Shown here piece by piece: positions 6,351-15,353 of a DNA stretch of 35,306 nt. The number at the start of each line of letters is the position of its first letter. The first letter of the stretch is position 1. The stretch covers positions 1 through 35,306 of the forward strand of contig JAJPIX010000064.1 in assembly GCA_021324545.1 (NCBI GenBank). Reading direction: 5' to 3'. This DNA is from Alphaproteobacteria bacterium (GTDB taxonomy: Bacteria; Pseudomonadota; Alphaproteobacteria; Micropepsales; Micropepsaceae). Under the pieces are notes generated by a model, which worked only from the letters and a program-made list of their open reading frames with translations, was not told the DNA's origin and ran no database searches. Made by a program: the position numbers and the translations under genes.

Positions 6351-9300
6351 TCAGCTGCACCCGCTGGTTGACCCGCAAGTGTTGCATTTCATGCAGGTGC
6401 CGTTGCGGACGAGCGTGAAGTTTCCGCAAGTGCCGCAGGCGTCGCCTTCGAAACCCTTCAGGCGGGCTTCGGCTGCGCGCTTGGCATAGGTCTCGCGCAC
6501 CCGTCCCGCCGCTTCCGCGGCCTCACCCGCGGCGGCGGACAGCCTTTCGCCAAGAGCATTCATGACGTCCGCGATGGGGTTGCCGGCGGCGACGCCGGCC
6601 ACTTCCAGTGTCTCCTCAACGGTGATGTCGGCATCCAGGGTCGCATCCAGCACCCCGTCATGATCCTGCACATGGAGGTGTTCGTGCTCGTGGGCGATTT
6701 CGAGCTTGGGGGCGGCGCCGCCCCGCACGACCACGAGCGGATTGCCCCGGTAATAACCGGTGGACGCCACCCGGCTGATGACCCGTGCGATTTCGCGGTC
6801 GTCGCCCTTGCCCGCGCCGTCACCATGGCCAAGATCGTCGTCCCGCGCCGGCGGTACATGCGCCAGATCGTTGCGTCCTAGATAACTCACCGCGAGTTCG
6901 CGGAAGATGTAGTCCAGAACGCTGGTTGCGTTCTTGATCGAGTCGTTGCCGATCACCAGTCCGGCCGGCTCGAACCGCGTGAAGGTGAAGGCTTCCACGA
7001 ATTCCTCGAGCGGCACGCCATATTGCAGGCCGATCGAGATGGCGATCGCGAAATTGTTCATCAGGCTGCGGAACGCCGCGCCTTCCTTGTGCATATCGAT
7101 GAAGATTTCGCCGGGCCGGCCGTCTTCATATTCGCCGGTGCGCAGATAGACCTTGTGCCCGCCAACGATGGCCTTCTGCGTGTAGCCTTTGCGCCGCTGG
7201 GGCAGGCGTTCGCGTTCCCGCGCGCGGATCACGCGCTCGACCACTTTTTCCACCACACGCTCGCTGACCACCGTGGCGCGCGCGGCCGCCGGCTGGGCAA
7301 TCAGATCGTCCATCTCGTCTTCATCGTCGTCGAAACCGAAGGCCTGAGCCGACAGGGGCTGGCTGAGCTTTGAACCGTCGCGATAGAGTGCATTGGCCTT
7401 CAGCGCCAGCTTCCAGGACAGCATGTAGCTTTCGCCGCATTCCTTCACGGTGGCAGCATTCGGCATGTTGATGGTTTTGGAAATCGCGCCGGAAATGAAC
7501 GGCTGAACCGCAGCCATCATACGGATATGACTTTCGACCGAGAGCGACCGCTTGCCGATGCGCCCGCAAGGTGATGCACAATCGAAGACGGGCAGGTGTT
7601 CCAGCTTCAGGTGCGGCGCCCCTTCGAGTGTCATGGCGCCACAGACGTGAAGATTGGCGGCATCGATTTCGGCCTTGGAAAAGCCGAGCGCCTTCAGCAT
7701 GTCAAAATCGGGTGCGTCCAGTTCGGCCGGATCGAGCTTCAGCGTTTGCGTGCAAAAATCTTCGCCAAGCGTCCACTTGTTGAAAACGAAGCGGATGTCG
7801 AAGGCCTGTTCCAGCGCGGCCTCGATTTTCTCGATTTCGGCGTCCCCGAAACCCTTGGCCCGCAGCGCCGCATGGGACAGCGCATTTGCGCCTTCGAGCG
7901 TTCCGTGACCGACGGCATAGGCCACGATATCGTCGATCTGCGCCTGGGTGTAGCCCAGCGCTTCCAGCGCTTCTGGAACGCAGCGGTTGATGATCTTGAA
8001 ATATCCGCCGCCGGCCAGCGTCTTGAATTTGACCAGCGCAAAGTCGGGTTCAACGCCCGTCGTATCGCAATCCATCACAAGACCGATGGTCCCGGTCGGC
8101 GCGATGACCGTCGCCTGGGCATTGCGGTATCCGAACGTTTCGCCGAGCGACAATGCATCGTCCCATGCGCGCTTGGCTGCGGCTGCCAGATCCTTCTGGG
8201 AAATCGCGTCGTGGTCGAGCGGGACCGGAAGCGTGTGCAGCGATTCATAGCCGCCGGCGTCGCCATGCGCCGCGCGGCGATGGTTTCTGATCACGCGCAG
8301 CATCGCATCGCGGTTGGCCGCAAACTCCGGGAAGGGCCCAAGCTCGCCGGCCATTTCCGCCGACGTGGCGTAGGACACACCTGTCATGACCGCCGCAATG
8401 GCGCCGGCAATAGCCCGACCTTCTCGGCTATCATAGGGAATGCCGGCGGACATGAGCAGGCCGCCGATATTGGCGTAGCCCAGGCCGAGCGTCCGGTAGT
8501 CGTAGGAAAGTTGCGCAATTTCCCGGCTCGGGAATTGGGCCATCAGGACGGAGATTTCAAGCACGATCGTCCACAGCCGGACGGCGTGTTCGAAGGAAGC
8601 CACGTCAAATATCTTGCGGCCGCTTTCGTCCTCCGCCCGGAATGCCATCAGGTTGAGCGACGCCAGGTTGCATGCCGTGTCGTCCAGGAACATATACTCC
8701 GAGCACGGATTGGACGCGCGGATCGGCCCGCCGGCCGGGCAGGTGTGCCAGTCGTTGACAGTCGTGTGGAACTGGATGCCGGGGTCGGCGCAGGCCCAGG
8801 CGGCGTAGGATATCTTCTCCCACAACTCGCGCGCCTTCACCGTCTTGGCGACTTTGCCCGACCCACGATAGGTGAGACTCCACTCACGATCTTCCAGCAC
8901 GGCGCGCAGGAACTCGTCGGTAACGCGCACCGAGTTGTTGGAATTCTGGCCGGATACCGACATATAGGCTTCGGAATCCCAGTCGGTGTCATAGGTTCGG
9001 AAGTCGATGTCCTTGTAGCCCTGTCTGGCGAACGCAATGACGCGCTGGATGTAGTTGTCCGGAATCATGCTCTTGCGTGCTGCGCGGATTTCGCGGCGTA
9101 GTGCCGGATTCTTGGTCGGATCGAAACAGTCGTCGCCGGAACCATCGCAGTTGATGCAGGCTCTCATCACCGCTTTCAGATGCTTTTCGGCGAGCTTGGA
9201 GCCGGCGACCATGCTGGCAACCTTCTGCTCCTCGATCACCTTCCAGTCGATGAATTGTTCGATATCCGGATGATCGATATCCACGATCACCATCTTGGCG

Positions 9301-10103
9301 GCCCGGCGTGTTGTGCCGCCGGACTTGATCGCGCCAGCTGCGCGGTCGCCTATCTTGAGAAAGCTCATCAGCCCGGAGGATTTGCCGCCGCCCGACAGCC
9401 GCTCATTTTCCGCGCGGAGCGACGAGAAATTCGTACCCGTGCCCGACCCGTATTTGAACAGCCGCGCTTCGCGCGTCCAGAGGTCCATGATCCCGCCTTC
9501 GTTGACGAGATCGTCCTTCACGCTCTGGATGAAACAGGCGTGCGGCTGCGGGTGCTCATAGGCCGAGTTGGATTTCACGAGCCGCCCGGTCACATGGTCC
9601 ACGTAGTAATGGCCCTGGCTCGGCCCGTCGATGCCATAGGCCCAGTGCAGTCCGGTGTTGAACCACTGCGGGCTGTTGGGCGCGGCCTTCTGGGTCGCCA
9701 GCATGAAGCAGAGCTCGTCGTGGAAGGCGCGCGCATCGGCTTCGGTGTCGAAATAGCCGCCCTTCCAGCCCCAATAGGTCCACGTCCCGGCCAGACGGTC
9801 GAAGACCTGCCGCGCGGAGGTTTCGCCCACAGTCGCCGGGCCGTCGGCGGCTCTGCGCCACAGCCACTCTGGCACGTCCTTTTCCGGCACGGGCTTCAGC
9901 CGGGCGGGCACGCCTGCCTTGCGGAAATATTTCTGCGCAAGAACATCGGAAGCGACCTGGCTCCACGTTTCCGGCACCTCGATCTCGTCCTGGCTGAAGA
10001 CGATGGATCCGTCGGGATTTCTGATTTCGCTCGACGTCTTGCGGAACGGCACACCCGCATAGGGCGACTGACCTTCAACCGTGAACTGACGCCGGATACG
10101 CAT
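6351..10103 (-). CDS. nrdJ: vitamin B12-dependent (class II) ribonucleoside-diphosphate reductase
   Basis: A 1250-residue enzyme that reduces ribonucleotides to deoxyribonucleotides using an adenosylcobalamin-generated thiyl radical. The redox cysteine pair is C190 (HACFIQS) and C478 (DTACNLAS), and the radical site is NPCSE, with N465, C467 and E469. [14 protein letters not shown] and [19 protein letters not shown] are typical of the NrdJ family. The C-terminus is a Cys-rich tail ([19 protein letters not shown] end) that serves as the shuttle or zinc-ribbon element seen in long NrdJ proteins. The start at 10103 gives the usual [15 protein letters not shown] opening, with GGGGGA 9 bases upstream; in-frame codons up to 10208 are not needed. 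It needs no oxygen, unlike class I enzymes. Upstream lie NrdR-box-like sites. Confidence 0.97.
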   Translation of the reverse strand: MRIRRQFTVEGQSPYAGVPFRKTSSEIRNPDGSIVFSQDEIEVPETWSQVASDVLAQKYFRKAGVPARLKPVPEKDVPEWLWRRAADGPATVGETSARQVFDRLAGTWTYWGWKGGYFDTEADARAFHDELCFMLATQKAAPNSPQWFNTGLHWAYGIDGPSQGHYYVDHVTGRLVKSNSAYEHPQPHACFIQSVKDDLVNEGGIMDLWTREARLFKYGSGTGTNFSSLRAENERLSGGGKSSGLMSFLKIGDRAAGAIKSGGTTRRAAKMVIVDIDHPDIEQFIDWKVIEEQKVASMVAGSKLAEKHLKAVMRACINCDGSGDDCFDPTKNPALRREIRAARKSMIPDNYIQRVIAFARQGYKDIDFRTYDTDWDSEAYMSVSGQNSNNSVRVTDEFLRAVLEDREWSLTYRGSGKVAKTVKARELWEKISYAAWACADPGIQFHTTVNDWHTCPAGGPIRASNPCSEYMFLDDTACNLASLNLMAFRAEDESGRKIFDVASFEHAVRLWTIVLEISVLMAQFPSREIAQLSYDYRTLGLGYANIGGLLMSAGIPYDSREGRAIAGAIAAVMTGVSYATSAEMAGELGPFPEFAANRDAMLRVIRNHRRAAHGDAGGYESLHTLPVPLDHDAISQKDLAAAAKRAWDDALSLGETFGYRNAQATVIAPTGTIGLVMDCDTTGVEPDFALVKFKTLAGGGYFKIINRCVPEALEALGYTQAQIDDIVAYAVGHGTLEGANALSHAALRAKGFGDAEIEKIEAALEQAFDIRFVFNKWTLGEDFCTQTLKLDPAELDAPDFDMLKALGFSKAEIDAANLHVCGAMTLEGAPHLKLEHLPVFDCASPCGRIGKRSLSVESHIRMMAAVQPFISGAISKTINMPNAATVKECGESYMLSWKLALKANALYRDGSKLSQPLSAQAFGFDDDEDEMDDLIAQPAAARATVVSERVVEKVVERVIRARERERLPQRRKGYTQKAIVGGHKVYLRTGEYEDGRPGEIFIDMHKEGAAFRSLMNNFAIAISIGLQYGVPLEEFVEAFTFTRFEPAGLVIGNDSIKNATSVLDYIFRELAVSYLGRNDLAHVPPARDDDLGHGDGAGKGDDREIARVISRVASTGYYRGNPLVVVRGGAAPKLEIAHEHEHLHVQDHDGVLDATLDADITVEETLEVAGVAAGNPIADVMNALGERLSAAAGEAAEAAGRVRETYAKRAAEARLKGFEGDACGTCGNFTLVRNGTCMKCNTCGSTSGCS

Positions 10104-10221
10104 GTTCTTTGTTCCCCCAGCAGATTTGAGCCGTTCCTGCCGCCGCATCGATTCAGGGACAGTTCTCCGTTGCCGGGGTGCGCGTCTGCGCAAGAGAGCC
10201 CCGGACACCGGCCAGTGGTCC

Positions 10222-10237
10222 GTCCCAGATTTTGTGT
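10222..10237 (-). promoter_or_regulatory. second NrdR-box-like site
   Basis: GTCCCAGATTTTGTGT matches about 10 of 16 positions of the NrdR consensus and 11 of 14 core positions of the better box at 10315. The centre-to-centre distance between the two is 93 bases. It is weaker and may be chance. Confidence 0.3.
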
Positions 10238-10251
10238 CGCGATGCGCGACA
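10235..10251. repeat. 7-bp inverted repeat with 3-base loop
   Basis: TGTCGCG-ATG-CGCGACA. On the nrdJ transcript, if it starts near 10300, this would form a stable hairpin in the leader about 130-150 bases ahead of the start codon. It overlaps the edge of the weaker NrdR-like site. Confidence 0.35.
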
Positions 10252-10307
10252 GGGGCTAAGTATGGACACCGTTTTCGGGGCCGCGCAAGCGGGAAGTGGT
10301 AAACGGA

Positions 10308-10338
10308 ATCTTACCCACCAGATATTGTGGAGGACCAA
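10308..10338 (-). promoter_or_regulatory. candidate nrdJ promoter with an NrdR box in the spacer
   Basis: On the minus strand TTGGTC (plus 10333-10338) and TAAGAT (plus 10308-10313) could be the -35 and -10, with a long 19-base spacer. The spacer is filled by CCACCAGATATTGTGG (10315-10330), which agrees at about 12 of 16 positions with the NrdR consensus ACACWATATATWGTGT. NrdR is the zinc-ATP-cone repressor of ribonucleotide reductase genes, so a box overlapping the promoter of nrdJ is the expected place. The box is the stronger part of this call; the hexamers are weak. Confidence 0.5.
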
Positions 10339-10340
10339 CT

Positions 10341-10356
10341 CCGCGAATTTTCGCGG
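10341..10356. promoter_or_regulatory. strong palindrome in the nrdJ/NDUFA12 intergenic region
   Basis: CCGCGAA-TT-TTCGCGG has perfect 7-bp arms around a 2-base spacer. The loop is too short for an RNA hairpin, so a dimeric DNA-binding protein site is the more natural reading. It lies 26 bases (centre to centre) from the NrdR-like box, just upstream of the candidate nrdJ -35. The binding protein is unknown. Confidence 0.4.
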
Positions 10357-10540
10357 AAAACTGCGTGTCAAGAAGCAGGATCAGAATCACGTAAAAATTT
10401 TTTTCACCCGCGTGACGGTTGCCTCCGGGTCGCTACGCCCGTCTCGCGGCGGGCCTGCCGGCTTTGCGACCTCGGAACCGTGGCGCACACGTATCACTGG
10501 CCCTATATTCCGCAGCGATTCCGGCAGAGATATTCGGAAA

Positions 10541-10921
10541 ATGCCCTTCCTTCGCATGATTTTTATCTGGTGGCGCCGCGCCACACTGGGAACCCTGGTC
10601 ACCACCTGGCTGAGCGGCCGGCTTGTGGGCAAGGACCAGTTCGGGAACCGCTATTACCAGAACAGGAAGGGGACCCGGCGCTGGGTCATTTACAACGGCA
10701 CGGTGGAAGCCTCCCGCGTGCCGTCGGACTGGCATGGCTGGCTGCATCACACATTTGAGCAACCTCCAACCGTGACGCCCTTTCCAAAGCGCTCTTGGGA
10801 GAGGGAGCCCGTGCCGAATTTGACTGGAACACCTTCGGCCTACCGTCCTTCGGGCTCGCTTGCAGCGACCGGTCTGCGGCCGCCGGCAACGGGAGACTAT
10901 CAGGCCTGGCAACCGGAATAA
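10541..10921 (+). CDS. NDUFA12-type NADH:ubiquinone oxidoreductase accessory subunit
   Basis: A 126-residue homologue of mitochondrial complex I subunit B17.2. It shows the family core GRLVGKDQFGNRYYQN, then RRWVIYNG, EASRVPSDWHGWLHH and the Pro-rich tail ending YQAWQPE. This supernumerary subunit is shared by mitochondria and alphaproteobacteria and docks on the peripheral arm of complex I. The ATG at 10541 gives the normal N-terminus; a longer in-frame extension is non-homologous. It is followed 12 bases later by mlaD, and this neighbourhood with DUF2155 and aat is a familiar alphaproteobacterial arrangement. No nuo genes are in the window. Confidence 0.92.
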   Translation: MPFLRMIFIWWRRATLGTLVTTWLSGRLVGKDQFGNRYYQNRKGTRRWVIYNGTVEASRVPSDWHGWLHHTFEQPPTVTPFPKRSWEREPVPNLTGTPSAYRPSGSLAATGLRPPATGDYQAWQPE

Positions 10922-10933
10922 GAGCGGAAACTC

Positions 10934-11449
10934 ATGCAGAACAACACGGTTGAGACCCTGATCGGCGCAGTCGTGATTGCCATCGCGGTGTTCTTTCTAG
11001 TTTTTGCCTACACCACGACAAGCGTGGGCGGCATCTCCGGCTATGACCTGACCGCACAATTCAATCGCGTGGACGGCGTGAATGTCGGGACCGACGTGGA
11101 ATTGTCAGGTGTGAAGATCGGCACAGTTTCCGCAATTGTCCTCGACCCCAAGACGTACCAGCCGACCCTTCACCTTTCGATCAAGCGGGACGTCCAGATT
11201 CCTGACGATTCCTCGGTAAAAATTACGTCGGCGGGGCTACTGGGCAGCAATTATCTGTCCATATCGCCGGGGGGCTCCGACACCATGCTTAAACCAGGCG
11301 GCAAGATTACGAACACGCAGGGCTCGGTGGATTTGATCGGGCTGGTGGCGCGCGCCATGATGGGCGGGAGCGAAAGCAGCGGAAACGCCAAGGCTCCGCC
11401 ACAGAATCTTAACCCGCAGTCGAATACCAATCCGCAAGGCGGACCGTGA
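10934..11449 (+). CDS. mlaD: MlaD family MCE-domain protein (phospholipid transport)
   Basis: A 171-residue inner-membrane-anchored periplasmic protein with one N-terminal TM helix (about residues 8-27) and one MCE domain (about 36-115: YDLTAQFNRVDGVNVGTDVEL, GVKIGTV, then SAGLLGSNYLSISPGG). MlaD hexamers form the periplasmic channel of the Mla ABC system that moves phospholipids between the two membranes. The C-terminal tail is Asn/Pro/Gly-rich and probably disordered. The ABC partners mlaE and mlaF are not nearby, as is common in this lineage. It starts 12 bases after the NDUFA12 stop, and its TGA overlaps the ATG of the DUF2155 gene. Confidence 0.93.
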   Translation: MQNNTVETLIGAVVIAIAVFFLVFAYTTTSVGGISGYDLTAQFNRVDGVNVGTDVELSGVKIGTVSAIVLDPKTYQPTLHLSIKRDVQIPDDSSVKITSAGLLGSNYLSISPGGSDTMLKPGGKITNTQGSVDLIGLVARAMMGGSESSGNAKAPPQNLNPQSNTNPQGGP

Positions 11450-11985
11450 TGGATGTTTCCAGGACTCTTTTGGCGGCCATGCTGGCAGGCTTGTGGCTTG
11501 CACCAGCCGTCGCCGCGACAAACGCGGCGGCATTGCAGACGGCGCTGAATGAAGCAGCGCCCGACAAGCATGGTGTCAGAAAAGTCCTGATTGTGCGCGG
11601 CCTGGACAAGATGACCGGTCGTGCAACCACCTTTCTTGCGCCGATCGGCAAGCCCGTGCAGTTTGCCACGCTCACAATCGTGGCGCGCTACTGCCATTCC
11701 ACGCCGCCGCTGGAAACACCGGAAACGACTGCGTTTCTGCAAATCACCGACACACGGCCGGGCGAACAGCCCAAGCAGGTTTTTTCCGGCTGGATGTTTG
11801 CCTCCGCTCCGGAAATCAATGCGCTGGAGCATCCGCTCTATGACGTCTGGGTTATTGCCTGCAGAACAAACCAACCGGGCCAGGAGCAAGCACCGGTCGC
11901 CTCCAATGCGCCTGTAAAGGCGCGTTCGCCGGATGCCGGCTCCAACGAGCGGTTGCCGGAGCTTCCGGCCGGCGCAGAGCAGTAG
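11449..11985 (+). CDS. DUF2155 exported protein
   Basis: A 178-residue secreted protein. The signal peptide is about 22 residues ([17 protein letters not shown], then cleavage after AVAA). The DUF2155 core contains [17 protein letters not shown] and [14 protein letters not shown], then [18 protein letters not shown], followed by [25 protein letters not shown] ending near CR. Two conserved Cys could form a disulfide. Function is unknown for the family, which is mostly alphaproteobacterial. The start overlaps the mlaD stop (TGATG), so it is coupled to mlaD. The last 148 bases, encoding a Pro/Ala-rich tail, overlap the 3' end of aat on the other strand. Confidence 0.9.
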   Translation: MDVSRTLLAAMLAGLWLAPAVAATNAAALQTALNEAAPDKHGVRKVLIVRGLDKMTGRATTFLAPIGKPVQFATLTIVARYCHSTPPLETPETTAFLQITDTRPGEQPKQVFSGWMFASAPEINALEHPLYDVWVIACRTNQPGQEQAPVASNAPVKARSPDAGSNERLPELPAGAEQ

Positions 11986-12578
11986 AAATTTCCCTCCTTC
12001 ATCAGCGCGCGCTCCAGGCGCCGCAGATATTCGTCTCGTGAAATCGCAACGGCGCCGAACTGCGCAAGATGCGGCGTCTGGAACTGCGCATCGAGCAGCA
12101 GAAAACCGCCCAGCTTAAGGCGCGCCACAAGATGCACCAAAGCGACCTTGCTGGCGTCGCGCACGAAGCTGAACATGCTTTCGCCGAAGAACGCTGCTCC
12201 CAGCTTGACGCCATAAAGGCCTCCAACCAGCTCACCGTCCTGCCAGCATTCGACAGAGTGGGCCGCGCCGCGCCGGTGAAGGGCCGTGTAGAGAGAGATG
12301 ATTTCGGCATTGATCCAGCTTTCCTCGCGGCCGGGTGCAGGGGCCGCGCACGCTGCGATCACGCTCGAGAAGGCGCGGTCGATCGTGACCGCAAAACGGT
12401 CGCTGCGCACGGTGCGACCCAGCCGCGTCGGCACATGAAAGGCATCCAGCGGCAGAATTCCCCGTATTTCAGGCGAAACCCAGAAAAGATCCGGATCCGC
12501 GCGCCGTTCCGCCATCGGGAAGACGCCAGCTGCATACGCTTTGAGAAGCAACTCGGGGGTTGGCGCCGTGCCGTGCAT
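11838..12578 (-). CDS. aat: leucyl/phenylalanyl-tRNA-protein transferase
   Basis: A 246-residue enzyme that adds Leu or Phe to N-terminal Lys/Arg of proteins, marking them for ClpAP in the N-degron pathway. Family motifs include [58 protein letters not shown] and [16 protein letters not shown]. The normal protein ends soon after RRLERAL; here about 45 more residues follow, encoded antisense to the DUF2155 tail. No strong Shine-Dalgarno is seen before the ATG at 12578. It is downstream of the rod-like small gene on the same strand, 78 bases away. Confidence 0.94.
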   Translation of the reverse strand: MHGTAPTPELLLKAYAAGVFPMAERRADPDLFWVSPEIRGILPLDAFHVPTRLGRTVRSDRFAVTIDRAFSSVIAACAAPAPGREESWINAEIISLYTALHRRGAAHSVECWQDGELVGGLYGVKLGAAFFGESMFSFVRDASKVALVHLVARLKLGGFLLLDAQFQTPHLAQFGAVAISRDEYLRRLERALMKEGNFYCSAPAGSSGNRSLEPASGERAFTGALEATGACSWPGWFVLQAITQTS

Positions 12579-12656
12579 GATCGCAATTTATCGCAAAAGC
12601 GGTCCCGGATACATGAGGCAGGCGGTGCCTCTTCTTCTCAATGCTGTCGGGCCACG

Positions 12657-12869
12657 TCAGGTCAGGATGTTTAGCAGGGCGCCCATCGTGTTGCTTGCGG
12701 CGTTCACCACCGCAACGTTGGCCCGATAGTCTTCGCGAGCTATTGTCATATTCACCAGATCGGCGGCGACATCACCGGTTGCGCGTGCGTCGGCAATGCG
12801 CACGGCGCTTCTGTCGAGCAATGCCGTTGCACGTTGCAAGGCGGCAGTGGCGGTCGAAAATGCGATCAT
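12657..12869 (-). CDS. 70-aa flagellar-rod-like small protein
   Basis: The protein looks like the two terminal helices of a flagellar rod/hook protein joined directly. The N-terminal half (TAALQRATALLDRSAVRIAD) resembles the N-terminal rod helix with a worn-down SANNIAN-type motif. The C-terminal half (DVAADLVNMTIAREDYRANV, then VVNAASNTMGALLNIL) matches the FlgC/FlgE/FlgG C-terminal signature (eMvnmi-a-r-YeANv-vvnta--m---LLnl). The central exposed domain of true rod proteins is missing. The in-frame ATG at 12869 is the only likely start and has no clear Shine-Dalgarno. It lies 65 bases after accC on the same strand. No other flagellar gene is in the window, so a flagellar role is uncertain. 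Confidence 0.6.
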   Translation of the reverse strand: MIAFSTATAALQRATALLDRSAVRIADARATGDVAADLVNMTIAREDYRANVAVVNAASNTMGALLNILT

Positions 12870-12934
12870 TTCGACATTCTGGGGTCGAGAGTCTTATGCC
12901 GGGCGAAGAAACCGGGCCATTTTCGATTCGAATT

Positions 12935-14281
12935 TTACAGATCGGGCCGGCCGGCCAGATATCGTTCCAGCCAATGAATATTGTATTCGCCGTTCAGGAT
13001 GTCGGGTTCGTGCATCAGTTTCTGGAACAGCGGGATCGTCGTATCGATGCCGCCGACGACCAGTTCGTCCAGCGCGCGCCTGAGCCGCATGAGGCATTCA
13101 TTGCGGTTCTTGCCGTGGACCACAAGCTTCCCAATAAGGCTGTCGTAATAGGGCGGGATGCGGTAGCCGGCATAAATCGCCGAGTCGAAGCGCACGCCAA
13201 GCCCGCCAGGCGTGTGAAATTGCGTTACGGTTCCCGGCGAAGGCTGGAATGTGAACGGGTTTTCCGCGTTTATCCGGCATTCGATGGCGTGGCCGGAAAA
13301 GCTGACATCCTTCTGGTCAATCTCCAGCGATCCGCCGGCGGCGATGCGGATCTGTTCGCGCACGATGTCAAGTCCTGTGATCGCCTCGGTGACCGGATGC
13401 TCCACCTGAAGCCGCGTGTTCATCTCGATGAAGTAGAAACGTCCCTCCTCAAACAGAAATTCGATTGTTCCGGCGCCGAGATAGCCAAGCTTGGTGAGCG
13501 CGCGGGTAACCACGCCGCCGATATCCTCGCGCTGTTCGGCGTTGAGAGCCGGGGAGCCGGCCTCTTCCCACACTTTCTGGTGCCGGCGTTGCAATGAGCA
13601 ATCGCGTTCGCCGAGATGGATCACCTTGCCCTGGCTGTCCGCCAGCACCTGCAATTCGATATGGCGGGGCCGCTGGAGATATTTCTCCATGTAAACCTGA
13701 TCATTGCCGAAAGCGGCCTTGGCTTCGGCCCGCGCCGTAGACAGGGCAAGCGGCAAATCCGCCGCGCTTAAGGCCACCTTCATGCCGCGGCCGCCGCCGC
13801 CCGCCGTTGCCTTGATCAGCACCGGATAGCCGATCTCGCCGGCCACGCGTTCTGCATCGGCGTCGGTCACCGCACCGCCGGAGCCCGGAACGGTGGGGAT
13901 GCCGACGTCCTTCACGGCCTGAATGGCCGTGATCTTGTCGCCCATCATGCGGATATGTTCGGGCTTGGGACCGATGAATGTAATGCCGTGTTCCTGCACG
14001 ATTTCGGCAAAGCGCGCATTCTCCGACAGAAAACCATAGCCGGGGTGTATGGCTTCGGCGCCCGTAATCTCGCAGGCCGCCACAATCTGCGGAATGTTGA
14101 GATAGCTCTGGGACGCCGGCGGCGGCCCCACGCATACGCTTTCGTCGGCAAGGCGTACATGCATGGCATCGGCGTCGGCCGTTGAATGGATGGCGACCGT
14201 CGCAATTCCCATCTCCTTGCAGGCGCGGTTGATGCGAAGTGCAATTTCGCCGCGGTTGGCGATCAGGATCTTCTCGAACAT
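12935..14281 (-). CDS. accC: acetyl-CoA carboxylase biotin carboxylase subunit
   Basis: A 448-residue ATP-grasp enzyme that carboxylates biotin on BCCP with bicarbonate and ATP, the first step of fatty acid synthesis. Visible motifs are [42 protein letters not shown] (ATP lid), [32 protein letters not shown] (metal and biotin carboxylation residues) and a C-terminal biotin-carboxylase domain. Length matches the E. coli enzyme. The ATG at 14281 overlaps the accB stop as TGATG; a GTG one codon upstream is less likely. Translation is therefore coupled to accB. Confidence 0.97.
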   Translation of the reverse strand: MFEKILIANRGEIALRINRACKEMGIATVAIHSTADADAMHVRLADESVCVGPPPASQSYLNIPQIVAACEITGAEAIHPGYGFLSENARFAEIVQEHGITFIGPKPEHIRMMGDKITAIQAVKDVGIPTVPGSGGAVTDADAERVAGEIGYPVLIKATAGGGGRGMKVALSAADLPLALSTARAEAKAAFGNDQVYMEKYLQRPRHIELQVLADSQGKVIHLGERDCSLQRRHQKVWEEAGSPALNAEQREDIGGVVTRALTKLGYLGAGTIEFLFEEGRFYFIEMNTRLQVEHPVTEAITGLDIVREQIRIAAGGSLEIDQKDVSFSGHAIECRINAENPFTFQPSPGTVTQFHTPGGLGVRFDSAIYAGYRIPPYYDSLIGKLVVHGKNRNECLMRLRRALDELVVGGIDTTIPLFQKLMHEPDILNGEYNIHWLERYLAGRPDL

Positions 14282-14799
14282 CACGAAAGGATCAGAAGCG
14301 CCTGGCCGAATTCGACCGGCTCGGCATCGCGCACGCAGATTTCCGACACGGTCCCACTTCTGGGCGCGAGAATGGGATTCATCGTCTTCATGGCTTCGAC
14401 AATCAGAAGCGTGTCGCCTTCCTTCACCGCATCGCCCACTTTGACGAACGGCGGGGCGCCGGGTTGGGGCGCCACGTAAACCGTCCCGACCATCGGCGAA
14501 GTGATCGTACCCGGGGCATGGCCCTCGCGCCGGTTGGGCGCGGGCTCAGGGGCGGATGTTGCCGGCTCGGCCTGCGCCCCGGCCGCAGGGCCCGGCACGG
14601 TGTGAACCAAAGGCGATGCCTGCCGCGATACGCGCAGGCGCTGGCCGCCCTGTTCGATTTCGATCTCGGTAAGGCCCGTCTCAGTCAACAGTTCGGCGAG
14701 CTCGCGGATCGCGGCCACGTCCACGGACATGGGCTCATGCGTTTTGGACTTGGGTCCATTGGCGAGTTTGGTCAGCTGCCGCACCCCTTTCATGTTCAT
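14281..14799 (-). CDS. accB: acetyl-CoA carboxylase biotin carboxyl carrier protein
   Basis: A 172-residue carrier protein. The C-terminal biotinyl domain (about 95-172) contains EAMKTMN with the biotinylated Lys at K138 and a thumb-like [20 protein letters not shown] segment. A Pro/Ala-rich linker separates it from an N-terminal dimerisation helix ([20 protein letters not shown]). The position after the biotinylated Lys is Thr rather than the more usual Met, which is tolerated in many BCCPs. The start at 14799 overlaps the aroQ stop by four bases (ATGA); Met codons at 14793 and further in are alternatives. It is coupled to both neighbours. Confidence 0.95.
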   Translation of the reverse strand: MNMKGVRQLTKLANGPKSKTHEPMSVDVAAIRELAELLTETGLTEIEIEQGGQRLRVSRQASPLVHTVPGPAAGAQAEPATSAPEPAPNRREGHAPGTITSPMVGTVYVAPQPGAPPFVKVGDAVKEGDTLLIVEAMKTMNPILAPRSGTVSEICVRDAEPVEFGQALLILS

Positions 14800-15275
14800 G
14801 GAGCGGCATCCTTCAGCATGGCTATCAGGGCGTCCATGGCTGCGGAATATCCGCGTGCGCCCAGGCCGCAAATCACGCCGTCTGCCGCTTCACTGACAAA
14901 GGAATGGCGACGATATCTTTCCCTTGAGTAGGGGTTGGACAAATGCACCTCGATCAGCGGCTGCGCGAGCGCGCGCGCAGCATCCAGAATGGCCACTGAG
15001 GTGTGGCTGTAGCCGCCCGCATTGAGGATGACCCCGGCCGCCTTTTCCCGGGCCTCCTGCAGCCAGTCCACCAGCTCGCCCTCGTGATTGGTCTGGCGAA
15101 ACGTCACGGCATAACCTCCGGCCTTGGCGCGTTCTGTGACAAGGGCCCTGATTTCGGCCAGGGTCGTGCGGCCGTAAACCTCGGGCTCGCGCATGCCCAA
15201 GAGGTTGAGGTTCGGACCGTTGAGGACATATATCGGCCGGGACTTGCTGGATTTGGCCTTGGTTTTTCTGGCCAC
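14796..15275 (-). CDS. aroQ: type II 3-dehydroquinate dehydratase
   Basis: A 159-residue shikimate-pathway enzyme that converts 3-dehydroquinate to 3-dehydroshikimate. Family motifs are VLNGPNLNLLGMREPEVYG (catalytic Tyr and Arg loop), RQTNHEGELVDWLQEA, ILNAGGYSHTSVAI, and EVHLSNPYSRERYRRHS with the catalytic His. The first 14 residues are a basic Lys/Ser-rich extension (MARKTKAKSSKSRP). It is the first gene of a tight aroQ-accB-accC unit, overlapping accB by four bases, an order typical of alphaproteobacteria. It is divergent from thiSG across 78 bases. Confidence 0.96.
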   Translation of the reverse strand: MARKTKAKSSKSRPIYVLNGPNLNLLGMREPEVYGRTTLAEIRALVTERAKAGGYAVTFRQTNHEGELVDWLQEAREKAAGVILNAGGYSHTSVAILDAARALAQPLIEVHLSNPYSRERYRRHSFVSEAADGVICGLGARGYSAAMDALIAMLKDAAP

Positions 15276-15305
15276 GGACCACCATTAACGCTGTGAAGCG
15301 GCCTT

Positions 15306-15311
15306 TATAAT
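15306..15311 (+). promoter_or_regulatory. candidate -10 element of thiSG
   Basis: A perfect TATAAT lies 42 bases before the thiSG start. No good TTGACA-like -35 is found 16-18 bases upstream. If used, the 5' leader would be only about 35 bases, too short for a TPP riboswitch. Confidence 0.35.
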
Positions 15312-15353
15312 GGGTGGGGGCGTAGAGGCAAACCCCAATGCAGGACGAGGTTT

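Larger units (their letters stand above)
10104..10540. other. divergent control region between nrdJ and the NDUFA12 gene
   Basis: A 437-base stretch without a convincing gene. It contains two NrdR-box-like sites (10222-10237 and 10315-10330), a hairpin (10235-10251), a strong palindrome (10341-10356), a T-rich run around 10395-10405 and a TATATT box at 10504-10509 that could be a -10 for the plus-strand gene. An open frame continues upstream of the NDUFA12 start through this region, but its product has no family-like sequence and crosses the regulatory sites, so it is treated as noncoding. Confidence 0.6.

Noticed and set aside
7596..9101. Long 501-codon open frame on the plus strand antisense to nrdJ
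   Set aside because: It mirrors the codon periodicity of nrdJ in GC-rich DNA, has no domain-like sequence and no ribosome binding site. The same applies to the plus-strand frame at 9180-10259.
10104..10340. Cobalamin riboswitch upstream of the B12-dependent nrdJ
   Set aside because: Expected biologically, but the minus strand lacks the conserved B12 box (AGCCAGGAGACCTGCC-like). A CCACTG and scattered G-rich pieces are not in the right order or context.
10178..10540. N-terminal extension of the NDUFA12 protein by 121 codons
   Set aside because: The extension is not homologous to the family and crosses the NrdR-like box and the strong palindrome. The ATG at 10541 gives the normal protein.
15276..15353. 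TPP riboswitch ahead of thiSG
   Set aside because: Only 78 bases separate thiSG from aroQ, and no CTGAGA-type thi-box is present. The perfect TATAAT leaves a leader of about 35 bases, which is too short.
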